Of a DNA stretch of 64,000 nt, positions 51,296-61,380 are shown in pieces; position 1 is the stretch's first letter; each line of letters begins with the position of its first letter. Source of the stretch: Nitrospinaceae bacterium (GTDB taxonomy: Bacteria > Nitrospinota > Nitrospinia > Nitrospinales > Nitrospinaceae); assembly GCA_028278405.1 (NCBI GenBank), contig JANQEK010000006.1, positions 1 through 64,000 of the forward strand, given 5' to 3'. The notes below the pieces were generated by a model, which saw only the letters and a program-made list of their open reading frames with translations, did not search any database and had not been told where the DNA came from. Made by a program: the position numbers and the translations under genes.

Positions 51296-51563
51296 GAGTG
51301 TGCCTTTAAGGTGAATCTCTTGTTCCGGGGGTTATCTTAAACTCGATTGAAGAATATGCAGGTGATGCCGGGAAAGTCAACCGCCAATGCCAGTAGACAA
51401 CTATAAATCAAAAGCTTTATGATTCCAAGACGGCAACCTGGGGTAAAATGGATGCTGGAGTTTCCGAATCTTGAGGATTCGATTGAGAACCCCGTGTGTT
51501 TCTGATAACCTTTTGATATTACTTGTCCATTGCTCACCAACCCTTTAAAGAAAGAACCCAGTT

Positions 51564-52724
51564 GTGAATTCCCCAATCCAACCCCGTAAAACCCGAAAGA
51601 TCCGTGTCGGTTCCCTGACAATCGGAGGCGACTCTCCAATAGCCGTACAAAGTATGACGGCTACCCGGACTGTGGATATTGACGCCACAGCCCGGCAAAT
51701 CCAGATTCTTGAAAAGGCCGGAGCCGATATCATCCGCATTGCTGTCGACAGTAAAGAAGATGTTGAGGCTCTCAAAACCCTCCGGCAGGCTTCCAAAGCG
51801 GTGTTCTCCGTAGACATTCAGGAAAACTACCGTCTGGCTCCGCTGGTGGCGCCTTATGTGAACAAAATTCGGTATAACCCCGGTCACCTCTATCATCTCG
51901 ACAAACATTTGAGCATTCCGGAAAAGGTTGAATTTATCGTGAAAGCCGCACGTGAAAACGATTGTGCGATTCGTATTGGTGTCAATTGCGGGTCCGTGGA
52001 CCCGGATTACAAGGCCAAGTATCCCGACGATCCTTTAGAGGCCATGGTCCGGTGTGCGGTGGATCATTGTGAGTTGCTGGACGACCTCGGATTCGAGAAT
52101 TATTGTGTGTCTCTCAAGGATTCGGATTGCAAAGAGGTGATTGAGGCCAACAAGCGGTTCGCAGCGGAGAGGCCGGATGTGCCCCTGCATCTGGGAGTCA
52201 CCGAAGCGGGGATGCCGCCCGAGGGAGTGATCAAAACCCGGATCGCGTTTGAGCAATTAATTCCGGCAGGAATCGGCGATACCATCCGGGTATCCCTGAC
52301 TGTGCCTGACGATGATAAAGGCGAGGAAATTGCCGTAGGACGCTCCATACTGCAAGATATTGAGGATGGGAGGTTTAGGTCCGTTCCGGAGAACTTCCTG
52401 GAGGGTTTGAACATAATCGCCTGCCCCAGCTGTTCCCGGGTCGAAAATGGAAAATTTGTGGATTTAGCGCAGGATGTGCGTAAAATGACCGAATACGCCG
52501 AGAAATACAAGATCACCATCGCGGTCATGGGGTGCCGGGTGAACGGCCCCGGTGAAACCGACGACGCCGATCTCGGTCTCTGGTGCGGTCCGGCCCACGT
52601 CAATCTCAAAAAGGGTCCGGAGGAGGTCGGCGCATTCAGCTACGATGAAATTCTGGGGAAACTCAGGGAGGAACTCGACAAACTGATCGAAGAAAAATAC
52701 GGCGCGCAGGTGGTCCCCGATTAA
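51564..52724 (+). CDS. ispG: 4-hydroxy-3-methylbut-2-en-1-yl diphosphate synthase
   Basis: [45 protein letters not shown]. Confidence 0.96.
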   Translation: MNSPIQPRKTRKIRVGSLTIGGDSPIAVQSMTATRTVDIDATARQIQILEKAGADIIRIAVDSKEDVEALKTLRQASKAVFSVDIQENYRLAPLVAPYVNKIRYNPGHLYHLDKHLSIPEKVEFIVKAARENDCAIRIGVNCGSVDPDYKAKYPDDPLEAMVRCAVDHCELLDDLGFENYCVSLKDSDCKEVIEANKRFAAERPDVPLHLGVTEAGMPPEGVIKTRIAFEQLIPAGIGDTIRVSLTVPDDDKGEEIAVGRSILQDIEDGRFRSVPENFLEGLNIIACPSCSRVENGKFVDLAQDVRKMTEYAEKYKITIAVMGCRVNGPGETDDADLGLWCGPAHVNLKKGPEEVGAFSYDEILGKLREELDKLIEEKYGAQVVPD

Positions 52725-52746
52725 TTTATTTTTCACGAGACGATTT

Positions 52747-54135
52747 ATGGAATTCAAGGTTGAAGAGCTGGAAGGGGTCCGGCGCAAGCTGGATATTGAA
52801 ATACCAGGCGATGTGGTGGCGAAACGGATCACCCACGCGTACAAGGAAATCAACAAGCAAGTCAAAATGCCCGGCTTTCGTCCGGGTAAAATTCCCCAAC
52901 ACATTCTCGAAAAACAGGTGCCTCTGGAATCGATGTCGCAGTTGTGGCAGGAGCTGATGCAGGAGTATTACGACAAAGCTCTTGCGGAAACCGGCATCAC
53001 CCCAGCCGGGCCACCGGAAATCGACCACTCCGCAATCAATGAAATCAAAAGGGACAAACCCTTCTCGTTTTCGGTAATGCTGGACATCAAACCCGAAGTC
53101 AAATTCAAAAACTACAAGGGTCTGAAATTCAAAAAAACATTGTTTGAAGTAATGGATGATGAGGTGGAAACTTCCATTCGCAGCCATTTGGAGCCGTTTG
53201 GAACTTTCGAAATCTATCGCGAAGGTCATGAAGTGCAGTTGAACGATTATTTGCTGTTGGATTTTGAAGGTTATCTTGATGGCGAACCTCTTGAAAACGG
53301 AGACGCGAAGGATTATCCGGTTCGCGTGGGCGAAAAGAAAATGATCGCCGGATTCGAAGATCAGTTGATTGGACATAAAGTTGGAGAGGAGTTCGAGGTT
53401 AAAGTGACCCTTCCGCTGGACTGGAACAAGAAGCTACGTCGAGTGAGTATGCCAATTCCGGGTGGTGCCAATGAAAAAGAACCCGATGATCTGGCGACAT
53501 TTCATGTACGCATCAAGGAAATCAAAAAACAGAACCTGCCGCAGTTGACCGATGAGTTTGTTCGTCAGCAGGGAGAAGAATCGGTCGATGCTTTCCGTCG
53601 CAAAGTGAAGTCCGGCATTCAGGGAATGAAGGAACAGGCGGAGGAGATGCGCATTAAACAGGATATTTTCAATTATCTGGTAAAGGAACATGATGTTGAT
53701 CCGCCGGAGTCGCTGGTCAAACAGGAATTGAAGTTCATGATTGATGGAATGAAGTTTCAGATCGAGCAGTCCGGCATGAAGCTGGAGGACTCGGGGTTCG
53801 ATCCCGAGCAGGCGGAAAAGGAATGGCGCGAGCGGGCGGAGTTCAACACCAAGGGGTATGTCATTCTGGAGGGCATCGCCAAGGCCGAGAACCTTCACGT
53901 GGCGCAGTCGGACATGGAGGCGGAATACAAGCGTCTCGCCGAAGAAACCAAAAGATCAGTGGAAGAAGTGAAGCAGTCCCTGTTCTCGAATCAGGACTAC
54001 ATGACCCAGACGAGCAACCGTATCCTGGGGCAGAAAGGGCTGAACCTGATTTATTCGCACTGTGAGTTTGAATATCTGTCAGAAGCGGATATGAAAAAAG
54101 AACTGGCAAATAAATCGCAGGAATCCAGTCAATAG
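52747..54135 (+). CDS. tig: Trigger factor
   Basis: VKMPGFRPGKIPQHILEK ribosome-binding signature; PPIase and C-terminal chaperone regions. Confidence 0.94.
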   Translation: MEFKVEELEGVRRKLDIEIPGDVVAKRITHAYKEINKQVKMPGFRPGKIPQHILEKQVPLESMSQLWQELMQEYYDKALAETGITPAGPPEIDHSAINEIKRDKPFSFSVMLDIKPEVKFKNYKGLKFKKTLFEVMDDEVETSIRSHLEPFGTFEIYREGHEVQLNDYLLLDFEGYLDGEPLENGDAKDYPVRVGEKKMIAGFEDQLIGHKVGEEFEVKVTLPLDWNKKLRRVSMPIPGGANEKEPDDLATFHVRIKEIKKQNLPQLTDEFVRQQGEESVDAFRRKVKSGIQGMKEQAEEMRIKQDIFNYLVKEHDVDPPESLVKQELKFMIDGMKFQIEQSGMKLEDSGFDPEQAEKEWRERAEFNTKGYVILEGIAKAENLHVAQSDMEAEYKRLAEETKRSVEEVKQSLFSNQDYMTQTSNRILGQKGLNLIYSHCEFEYLSEADMKKELANKSQESSQ

Positions 54136-54183
54136 AAATGATCCTTTCGGCTTTTGTTGGCCGAATGAATATAACAGGTTGTC

Positions 54184-54609
54184 ATGCTGAAATACGTCAA
54201 GGTCATGGATGAGGAGGAATTGCCGCCCGGCAAATCCGCAATCATATCCGCGGGGGATGAAGAAATTGCCCTGTTCAACTACAAGGGCAAGTACTTTGCC
54301 GTAGCCAACAAGTGCCTGCACAAGGGCTCGCCGTTAGGAGAAGGACGGATTGAAGAAGGCGTCATTATCTGTCCCAACCACGAATGGCGGTATGATCTGG
54401 AAACCGGATACTGCCGGCAGAATCCTTTCATGAAAACCAAAATCTATCCGGTGCGCCTGCATAAGGGGAAGATCCGCATCGGTCTCGAAGTCGTAGAAAA
54501 GGATGCTCATCTGAAGGCGGTGGGCAAGGGCGCTCACAAACCGCCGAAAGCTCTCAAATTTAAAATTCCCACGATCCAGAAGCCCATCAATCCCGACGAA
54601 ACACTTTAA
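54184..54609 (+). CDS. Rieske [2Fe-2S] domain protein
   Basis: NKCLHKGSPLGEG and ICPNHEWRYDLETG. Confidence 0.9.
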   Translation: MLKYVKVMDEEELPPGKSAIISAGDEEIALFNYKGKYFAVANKCLHKGSPLGEGRIEEGVIICPNHEWRYDLETGYCRQNPFMKTKIYPVRLHKGKIRIGLEVVEKDAHLKAVGKGAHKPPKALKFKIPTIQKPINPDETL

Positions 54610-54615
54610 AGAATC

Positions 54616-55476
54616 TCAAGGCGATTCCTCTGTTTTCGTTTTCTTCCTTTTCTTGCTCCAAGTCCATATCTTCAATTGTGAACCGAAATTGTAGGCCTGA
54701 TCCACAAGGGTTTCGCCATCCATGGCTTCCCAGCTTCCGGCTTGTTTCTGGGTCAGTATTTCATAAATGGGAGTTTTGATGGATGTGTGAAACAATTCCA
54801 GATCTTCATGGCTGACAGGCTTATGCAGAATCACCTTGATGGCGATGTCGTCGATTTCATACTGTTCCTTAAGAGATTTGAGAACCTCCTCAAGCGATTC
54901 GCCGTTGTGAGTTTTCTTTTCGATTTCCTCTTCGATGGCTTTGTTGCGTTTAGCAAAGGGGTATTGCGTTTGGTCGAGCTGGGTCCCAATGAGAAAATCC
55001 AAATGCGGAAAAAATAAATAAGTCCAATCGCCGAAATCGATTTCTCCTCCTCCTGCAAACGTGAACTCATTTGCTTCATCAGAGGATTCTTGAACCATTT
55101 GATTGTAATGCCTGATGAACCGGTTCATGCAGTCGTAGGTCAAGGCATAGTAATAGGAATTCATTCGGTACCATTGCTTGCCCTCGTTATGTCCGGCAAC
55201 CAGTTTCTTCAGCATTAACGTGAGGGTCTTGTCATCCGCGAAGTAATGAGATAGCGGAAACGCCTGCTCCAGGAAGTGTTCCTTGCTTTCGCCGTTTTTC
55301 CTGAGTCGCTGAAGATTTTCCTGGAGTTCGTTTTTGGCATGTTTCAGGGAGTGATAGACAATGCGGACGTGGTTCAGCTTCCGCTGGTAGTTCATGTAAT
55401 TCTTGAGCTCAGGATTTTTACCCTCTTCGCGATGGCTCGGTTGGCTCTGGGTGATGTCTTTGGCGAAGGCTAACAT
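54616..55476 (-). CDS. Hypothetical protein
   Basis: Full-length 286-aa ORF in an otherwise empty interval; no motif recognised. Confidence 0.65.
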   Translation of the reverse strand: MLAFAKDITQSQPSHREEGKNPELKNYMNYQRKLNHVRIVYHSLKHAKNELQENLQRLRKNGESKEHFLEQAFPLSHYFADDKTLTLMLKKLVAGHNEGKQWYRMNSYYYALTYDCMNRFIRHYNQMVQESSDEANEFTFAGGGEIDFGDWTYLFFPHLDFLIGTQLDQTQYPFAKRNKAIEEEIEKKTHNGESLEEVLKSLKEQYEIDDIAIKVILHKPVSHEDLELFHTSIKTPIYEILTQKQAGSWEAMDGETLVDQAYNFGSQLKIWTWSKKRKKTKTEESP

Positions 55477-55723
55477 GGTTTTTCAGAGGGTCGAGAGTTC
55501 CAGACGTGCCCCACTCCATTTTCCTAAATATAAGTGTGTGTAGGTAAAATTCGGATCAATTATAGGATATTTCCTATATAATGCAAGCCACCGTATCCCT
55601 GTAGAAATAGCAGTTCTATAATCGGGCCAGACCGAGTGGATAGGCCTTTGATGGGGTAAGCAGGGGTGGTTTGGAAAGTGTTTTGCAGGGTTCATCCATC
55701 ATTTTGAAATCTGCCCTGCGCCA

Positions 55724-56809
55724 ATGGAGTCAGTATTCTCAATGAATATAATTTTAAATAGCTATTGTAATTTGAAGTGTAATTACTGCTTCGCGGATGA
55801 ATACATGGAGGAGACCGTACGGTCACCGGGGAAGTCCATGGATTATGATTTTTTCACCGGGGAGATGTTGCCGCGGGTCAAGAACGTTACGCTCATCAAT
55901 TTCATGGGCGGAGAGCCGACCCTTCATCCCCGGTTCAACGATATTCTTTCAAGTACCCTGCAGACCATGCAGCCTTTCACTTATCTCGGGGTTTTTACCA
56001 ACGGATTGATGCCGGACAAGACTCTCGACCTGCTATTAAAAACGGTCGGGCCGGGAGGCAGTATCGAGCGCAATATTCAGTTTTCGATCCTCCTGAACTG
56101 GCAGACCATGGAGAATATCAGCGAGCGGAATCATCAGCGTTGCCGGGAAGTCGCGGAAGCGATTCTTGGGGAAAACGGCTACAGCCTCATGTTCAGCCTT
56201 AATTTGTATTCGGTTGAGCAGGACCTCGAAACCCAGTGCCGCGAAATCGATGCTATCTATCAGGACCTGGGGTTGCCGGAAGGACAGAATTATAAGGTTC
56301 GGGTCAGTCCCGCCTTTCCCATTGTAGGAGAGGAGGAAAATGTTACGTTGCCGATCAAGGATTATCCAAGGATGGGACGTAAGATGATCGACCTGCTTAA
56401 AGAATTTCCGCAATTGACGTTTCGGTTTGACTGTTCATTTCCACCTTGCCTGTTGGACAATATTTCTGAAGATGAATATCCGCTGGTGGAGCGGTTTTTT
56501 TATCATGCCAATCAGCCGGTTCCGAATATCACGGAGTGGAAAGACCAGGATTTATATCTTGGGTGCGCCGATGACAGTCCGATGGATGTCGATCCCAAGG
56601 GAGATTGTTTCAATTGTTTCCCGTTTCATGGATTTAAACTGGGAAATGTTCAGGACTTCAAGGAGGTCAACGATATCGCTGTGAAGAAAATGCATACGAA
56701 GTTCCTCGGCCACGTTTTTGAAGACACACAACCCAAAGAACCCTGTAAAAGCTGTCCGCATTATATGGTGCGTTGTACCAGCGGATGCTTCGCTTATAAC
56801 TTTATCTGA
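55724..56809 (+). CDS. Radical SAM protein with SPASM-like C-terminal cysteine cluster
   Basis: CNLKCNYC (CxxxCxxC); FMGGEPTLHP; C-terminal CKSCPHYMVRCTSGC (C-x2-C-x5-C-x3-C). Confidence 0.85.
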   Translation: MESVFSMNIILNSYCNLKCNYCFADEYMEETVRSPGKSMDYDFFTGEMLPRVKNVTLINFMGGEPTLHPRFNDILSSTLQTMQPFTYLGVFTNGLMPDKTLDLLLKTVGPGGSIERNIQFSILLNWQTMENISERNHQRCREVAEAILGENGYSLMFSLNLYSVEQDLETQCREIDAIYQDLGLPEGQNYKVRVSPAFPIVGEEENVTLPIKDYPRMGRKMIDLLKEFPQLTFRFDCSFPPCLLDNISEDEYPLVERFFYHANQPVPNITEWKDQDLYLGCADDSPMDVDPKGDCFNCFPFHGFKLGNVQDFKEVNDIAVKKMHTKFLGHVFEDTQPKEPCKSCPHYMVRCTSGCFAYNFI

Positions 56810-56813
56810 AGAG

Positions 56814-58223
56814 CTAATTTCTAGGACTTTCCAGCAGGAAGTAAAGGACGTTGTCGGTAAAGGCAGGATTCTTGGTGAGTCCCAGATGATCGGAAAAAAC
56901 AAAGTGCACCTGACTCCATTGAATTGGTGAGACCAGACGGCGGTTGAGTTGGTCGGACATACGCTCGTCCATCAGGGCGCTGCTGCGCAACACGGTGCCA
57001 TCCCCGGGACCGAAGTCCACTATTTTTATTCCTCCATCCAGATTGATTTGAGCTGTTTTTTTGGTGTCTTCTGCATCTCCCGCAATCAATAGCAATTTGA
57101 GAGAATCGGGAGGTTGGGCCGGGGTATCCATTGCAGCTGCAAACTGGCGGGCGCGACGTAAGGCCTTGGCCTGATGATCCAACGCGATCTCGCGTCGCTC
57201 GTCTGGGCTCTCAATGTCCGGCAATAGCAGCTTAAGGATAGGGTCCTGCTTGGGATCCGCCAATCCCCATTGCTGACTTTTCCAAAGTTCGGGATCCAGC
57301 AGATCGGCCACCGGTTGCCCGTCAGCCTTTATCAAAGGGAGATGTCGTGCCCTGGGGAGCAGCTCATACATGGAAGGCAAGGTGCTCAACACGGCTGCAG
57401 GATAATGAGGCAGCAACGAATCAATGGTGGCTCCATGAATGAGGTCCTCCAGGGAAGTCATCGATCCGGCATTTGGAGTTCCTATGATGACTAGGTGATC
57501 GACATGCTCAGCGCCGGCCCAGGTGACCTTCGGAAGGCTGCCGTCTTCCGGAAGATCTGCCGTGCCGTATCGGAGATAATAGCGGGCAACCAGTCCGCCC
57601 ATGGAATGAGCGACCAGGTCAAACTTCACTTTTTCCAGTTTTACTCCAAAGCGCTTTTCTGTTTCCATCTGGACATATTGCGCTCTTGTTTTGATGAAAT
57701 GGTCCAGCCGCTTGGCACTTTCGACAATATCCCGGCGCCAGTCGTAATCGAATTGGAAACACGTGTAGTGGTCTTCTCCGTAATCGACAGCGCCCGCTTC
57801 ACCCAGTGCCTCATCACGAAATCCCCCCACACCCAGGGTTTGTAAAATATTGTAGTAGGCGTTGAGTTCGAGAGGGATTCCCAGAAAGTTGACAACCACG
57901 CGATCCAGCGCGCCATCGGGTTTTACGTTGTCCTGCAACTCCTTTAGGCGTTTGCCTTTTTCCATTGGGAGGGCAAATTGTCGAGCGCCGGTCGGTGTGT
58001 TGGGATCGACTTGACCGTACCCAAAAGTTCCCCAAACATTTTCGCCTGTATCCCGGTCCACCAGCTTGGAGCCCAGAAGACCCGGGATCACAATAACGGG
58101 ATTGCGGTGAGGATCCTCGTGCATCGCAAGTTCATTGTAGATATCGCCCAGATCAGGAACAGGTTCTTTGGAAATGCAGGCTGAAGCAAAAAGAAGGAGA
58201 AGGATCGTGAAGGATTTACGCAT
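56814..58223 (-). CDS. LCAT-like alpha/beta hydrolase lipoprotein
   Basis: Lipobox-like FASAC; PVIVIPGLLGSKLVDRDTGENVWG; AHSMGGLVARYYLRYG. Confidence 0.85.
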   Translation of the reverse strand: MRKSFTILLLLFASACISKEPVPDLGDIYNELAMHEDPHRNPVIVIPGLLGSKLVDRDTGENVWGTFGYGQVDPNTPTGARQFALPMEKGKRLKELQDNVKPDGALDRVVVNFLGIPLELNAYYNILQTLGVGGFRDEALGEAGAVDYGEDHYTCFQFDYDWRRDIVESAKRLDHFIKTRAQYVQMETEKRFGVKLEKVKFDLVAHSMGGLVARYYLRYGTADLPEDGSLPKVTWAGAEHVDHLVIIGTPNAGSMTSLEDLIHGATIDSLLPHYPAAVLSTLPSMYELLPRARHLPLIKADGQPVADLLDPELWKSQQWGLADPKQDPILKLLLPDIESPDERREIALDHQAKALRRARQFAAAMDTPAQPPDSLKLLLIAGDAEDTKKTAQINLDGGIKIVDFGPGDGTVLRSSALMDERMSDQLNRRLVSPIQWSQVHFVFSDHLGLTKNPAFTDNVLYFLLESPRN

Positions 58224-58274
58224 CTAAGCCTCAAGGGCATTACAGCCGCCAGAATCACTAATGAACGGAAGTGT

Positions 58275-58709
58275 TCAGATCAAATCATCGTCCGGAATTT
58301 CGACCCATTTTGGATCGCCGTGGGTTTTGTAATTCTCTGTGCCTGCGAAGGTCCCTTCATAATAAATATTGACCTTGAATTTTCCGCCACCGTATTTCTC
58401 AGTGATGTAGGGTACGGGATCTTCAAGGTGAATCAGGTCCTTGGTGTCATATTTGCCAATCAGTTTGAATTCCATTCCCATACCCACAGGGACCAGTGCA
58501 TAGAATTTCAACCTGGTTTCGTGGAGGAACGTCAGCATGTCGTCATGCATATCCTGCTTGGTATAGTCGGGACCTAGTTTTTGCCGTGCCCGTCGTTTCA
58601 AATGATCCTCCAATAAATTGAAGAACCACCAGTTTTTACCCTTTCGTTCGTCATGCAGAAAGGGGTATTCGACAAATCCGTATTTGTTGATGAAGGGTTT
58701 TTTCGCCAT
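58275..58709 (-). CDS. Hypothetical protein
   Basis: 144-aa ORF filling the interval between flanking genes; no recognised domain. Confidence 0.65.
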   Translation of the reverse strand: MAKKPFINKYGFVEYPFLHDERKGKNWWFFNLLEDHLKRRARQKLGPDYTKQDMHDDMLTFLHETRLKFYALVPVGMGMEFKLIGKYDTKDLIHLEDPVPYITEKYGGGKFKVNIYYEGTFAGTENYKTHGDPKWVEIPDDDLI

Positions 58710-58729
58710 ATAATAGAACTCCAGATTTA

Positions 58730-59515
58730 ATGCTCCATTATATGGACTTTGACAGTGCCGAACAAGACGGGGAATCGATTATTTTTTCATATATTTACAA
58801 GAGATATTGGGAGATCGGGTTCAAGACCCGGCTCTATGACGGGCTGTCTCCCGAGGCTTACCTCGAGTCTCTCCAGCGCGTTGCAGATTCCATCAAGTTG
58901 GAATCGGGGGAATGGGTTCTGGATGCGGGATGCGGCTCGGGACTTTTGCTTTCTTTTTTAGCGGATCAACTGGCAAGGGGAGGGAGGTATCTGGGGATGG
59001 ATATTCTTCCGTTGGGTCTCGCTTCTTTGAAATCGAAAATGAACCGGCGGAACCTCAATCGTTCCGTTTTTGGGATGCAGGCTGATTTATCCGGGAATCT
59101 CCCTTTGAAGGATAGCTCTATTGCCTGTGTAGTGGCGCATTTTTCCATTTATACGTTGCCGGGGGTGAACTACCGGAGGCAGGTGTTTCGGGAGTTCGCG
59201 AGAGTTCTGAAACCCGGAGGAATATTAATTACTTCCAATCCAACGCACGACTATGATGCTATACAGGTCATACGTTCCAGCTTAAAGCGATTGCAAGACC
59301 AGGGGAAGCCCTGGGTTGTCAAAAAATGTCTGGTGTATCCGTTGACCCTGCATCTGGGGTTAAAACATATCGAGAGGCAATTGAAGTCCGGTCTATGGCA
59401 CGGTTATCGGCCGGAGGAACTACAGGGTGAAGTTGCTCAGGCGGGCTTTTCCATCGAGCACACCGAATCTGTATATGGAGAGAGCGGATTTCTGGTTATC
59501 GGAAAGAAACAATGA
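58730..59515 (+). CDS. Class I SAM-dependent methyltransferase
   Basis: VLDAGCGSGLLLSFLADQLARGGRYLGMDI; FREFARVLKPGGILITSNP. Confidence 0.9.
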   Translation: MLHYMDFDSAEQDGESIIFSYIYKRYWEIGFKTRLYDGLSPEAYLESLQRVADSIKLESGEWVLDAGCGSGLLLSFLADQLARGGRYLGMDILPLGLASLKSKMNRRNLNRSVFGMQADLSGNLPLKDSSIACVVAHFSIYTLPGVNYRRQVFREFARVLKPGGILITSNPTHDYDAIQVIRSSLKRLQDQGKPWVVKKCLVYPLTLHLGLKHIERQLKSGLWHGYRPEELQGEVAQAGFSIEHTESVYGESGFLVIGKKQ

Positions 59516-59519
59516 TTTT

Positions 59520-60203
59520 TCAGGAATGACTTTTACGAAAATCGTTGACCCGGATATGGGCAAGGCGGGTAGGTTCTGGAATCCGGTAGCGTGTCGTGCA
59601 TTTCAGGGTCCAACGAACCGCCGTTTCCAGATCGATTTGATGTCCCACCGAAATGAATACCGGTTTGCAGTTCTCACGCGTTCGAAGAACAGTTCCCAGG
59701 GTCTTATTCTCTTGGTCAACCAGACGAGAGCGGCATCTCTTCTTTAATCCCGGTTCGCGATAAGTCCCCGTCAGCCGGCTCTTGGCACACCCGATAGTGG
59801 GACAATTGAGGAACAGCCCGAGGTGCGAGGCCAAACCCAGTTTGCGTGGATGGGCGACTCCTTGACCGTCGAAAAAAACCAGTTGAGGCGCAGGAGAAAC
59901 TTTTTTGAAGAGTTTTAACAGTAAGGGAGCCTCGCGAAAGGAGAGCAGACCGGGGATGTAAGGAAATTCAATTTTTCCTTTAATGAAATATTCATCCGCG
60001 ATTTCAAGAGTACGCGCGTTTAGAACTACGATGCCCGCAAATGCTTCTTTACTGTTAGCCGTCAGGCTGATATCGGCGCCTGCGATCCACTGAGGGTCCG
60101 TGCAAAGACGGTTTTCCCGGCTTACCCGGCTGGTCAGTTCTTTTTGGATATTTAATGCTTGTTGCGGTTTAACCTTCCAGGAATGGAGGGAGAGGGTTTT
60201 CAT
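59520..60203 (-). CDS. nfi: Endonuclease V
   Basis: IAGADISL; YIPGLLSFREAPLLL; FFDGQGVAHPRKLGLASHLGLFL; GCAKSRLTG. Confidence 0.95.
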   Translation of the reverse strand: MKTLSLHSWKVKPQQALNIQKELTSRVSRENRLCTDPQWIAGADISLTANSKEAFAGIVVLNARTLEIADEYFIKGKIEFPYIPGLLSFREAPLLLKLFKKVSPAPQLVFFDGQGVAHPRKLGLASHLGLFLNCPTIGCAKSRLTGTYREPGLKKRCRSRLVDQENKTLGTVLRTRENCKPVFISVGHQIDLETAVRWTLKCTTRYRIPEPTRLAHIRVNDFRKSHS

Positions 60204-60219
60204 TGGAATACGGCGGGGA

Positions 60220-61272
60220 TTAACCGGGAGGGATGGTTATGCGTTCCCCATCACTATTAAAACTTTCATTCACCGCTTGGATGAATTTCATATATTCCAC
60301 TCCGGTGGTGAATGTGGTGTATTCAATCTCCTCGAAACCACGGATAGTATTTATAAATTCTTCTTCGACCCGCCATTTCCCGGCTTGCTCGGGTGGTATT
60401 TGTACTTCAGTCAGTTCCTGCGAAGCGCCGGTCGAATGATAGAGCTTGCCTTCCATTTCAAAATCCAAGTGGAAAAACCCATTATCGCCATATATTTTGA
60501 TAGAAGAACTGGCGGGGCGGGTGCTGAGCTCATGAAGGAACAGAGATCCCATAATGCCATTGGTCATTTTCATCTGAACCGATAAGTAATCCGGAACTTC
60601 GACCTCCACTTCTTTTTGGGTTTCGGGGTCCACCGCGCGGTTGTTGATGACCTCGGCATGAGCATTCACCCATTCGGCGGAACCAAACCAGCGGAGGAGT
60701 GATTCATAAATAATCCCCAGGACCATGATGTTAGAACCGTTGTATCTTTTATCCCGTCTCCAATGCAGCTTTTCTCCTGGCGACACTAAGGGAGGTGCCT
60801 GGTATTCGAAACGAAAAAACCGTGGGGTTCCTATTTCGCCCTCATCGAGCATTTTGAGCAGAGTTAGATCGACGTGTAGCGTAAACGGTGAAGGAACGAT
60901 TTGCACGACACAAACAGGATCCTGGTAAGAAGCCTGGAGCATGGTGCGCGCTTCGGCTTCGTCCATGGCCATTCTCGCTTCACAAAGGACATGCTTGCCC
61001 GCTTGCAAAGCCAGGCAAGTGGCCTCGCAATGCAGATTGGGCCAGGTTCCTATGACGATGGCGTCAACTTCCTTGGATTCGATTACTTCCTTCCAATGTT
61101 GACGCACAGTGGGAATTTGGAATTCGTCGGCAACTTTTTGGGCGGATGCCGTCGTTCTATTCGCAACTTCAACAATCTCGACGCCTTCGATCGCCTGAAG
61201 TTTGGGGATGTGCATTTTTCGGGTATTGGAACCCGCTCCAATAATACCGATGCGAATTGATTCAGCTGCCAT
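60220..61272 (-). CDS. Gfo/Idh/MocA-family oxidoreductase
   Basis: IRIGIIGAGSNTRKMHIPKLQAIEGVEIVEVANRT; GKHVLCEARMAMDEAEARTML. Confidence 0.92.
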   Translation of the reverse strand: MAAESIRIGIIGAGSNTRKMHIPKLQAIEGVEIVEVANRTTASAQKVADEFQIPTVRQHWKEVIESKEVDAIVIGTWPNLHCEATCLALQAGKHVLCEARMAMDEAEARTMLQASYQDPVCVVQIVPSPFTLHVDLTLLKMLDEGEIGTPRFFRFEYQAPPLVSPGEKLHWRRDKRYNGSNIMVLGIIYESLLRWFGSAEWVNAHAEVINNRAVDPETQKEVEVEVPDYLSVQMKMTNGIMGSLFLHELSTRPASSSIKIYGDNGFFHLDFEMEGKLYHSTGASQELTEVQIPPEQAGKWRVEEEFINTIRGFEEIEYTTFTTGVEYMKFIQAVNESFNSDGERITIPPG

Positions 61273-61380
61273 ATAAAACCTTTCTCAATGTAAGATAAAG
61301 GCTGCCCAATTAAATCAGAATCCTGTATGTGCAGCAACTCATTCTTGGCATTTTTTCGGTCCTCTTTTTTTAAAAATCAT

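Noticed and set aside
55477-55723. Possible RiPP precursor next to the radical SAM gene
   Set aside because: Plus-strand ATGs give only very short peptides (e.g. MQATVSL) without SD; the minus-strand 70-aa ORF lacks precursor-like features.
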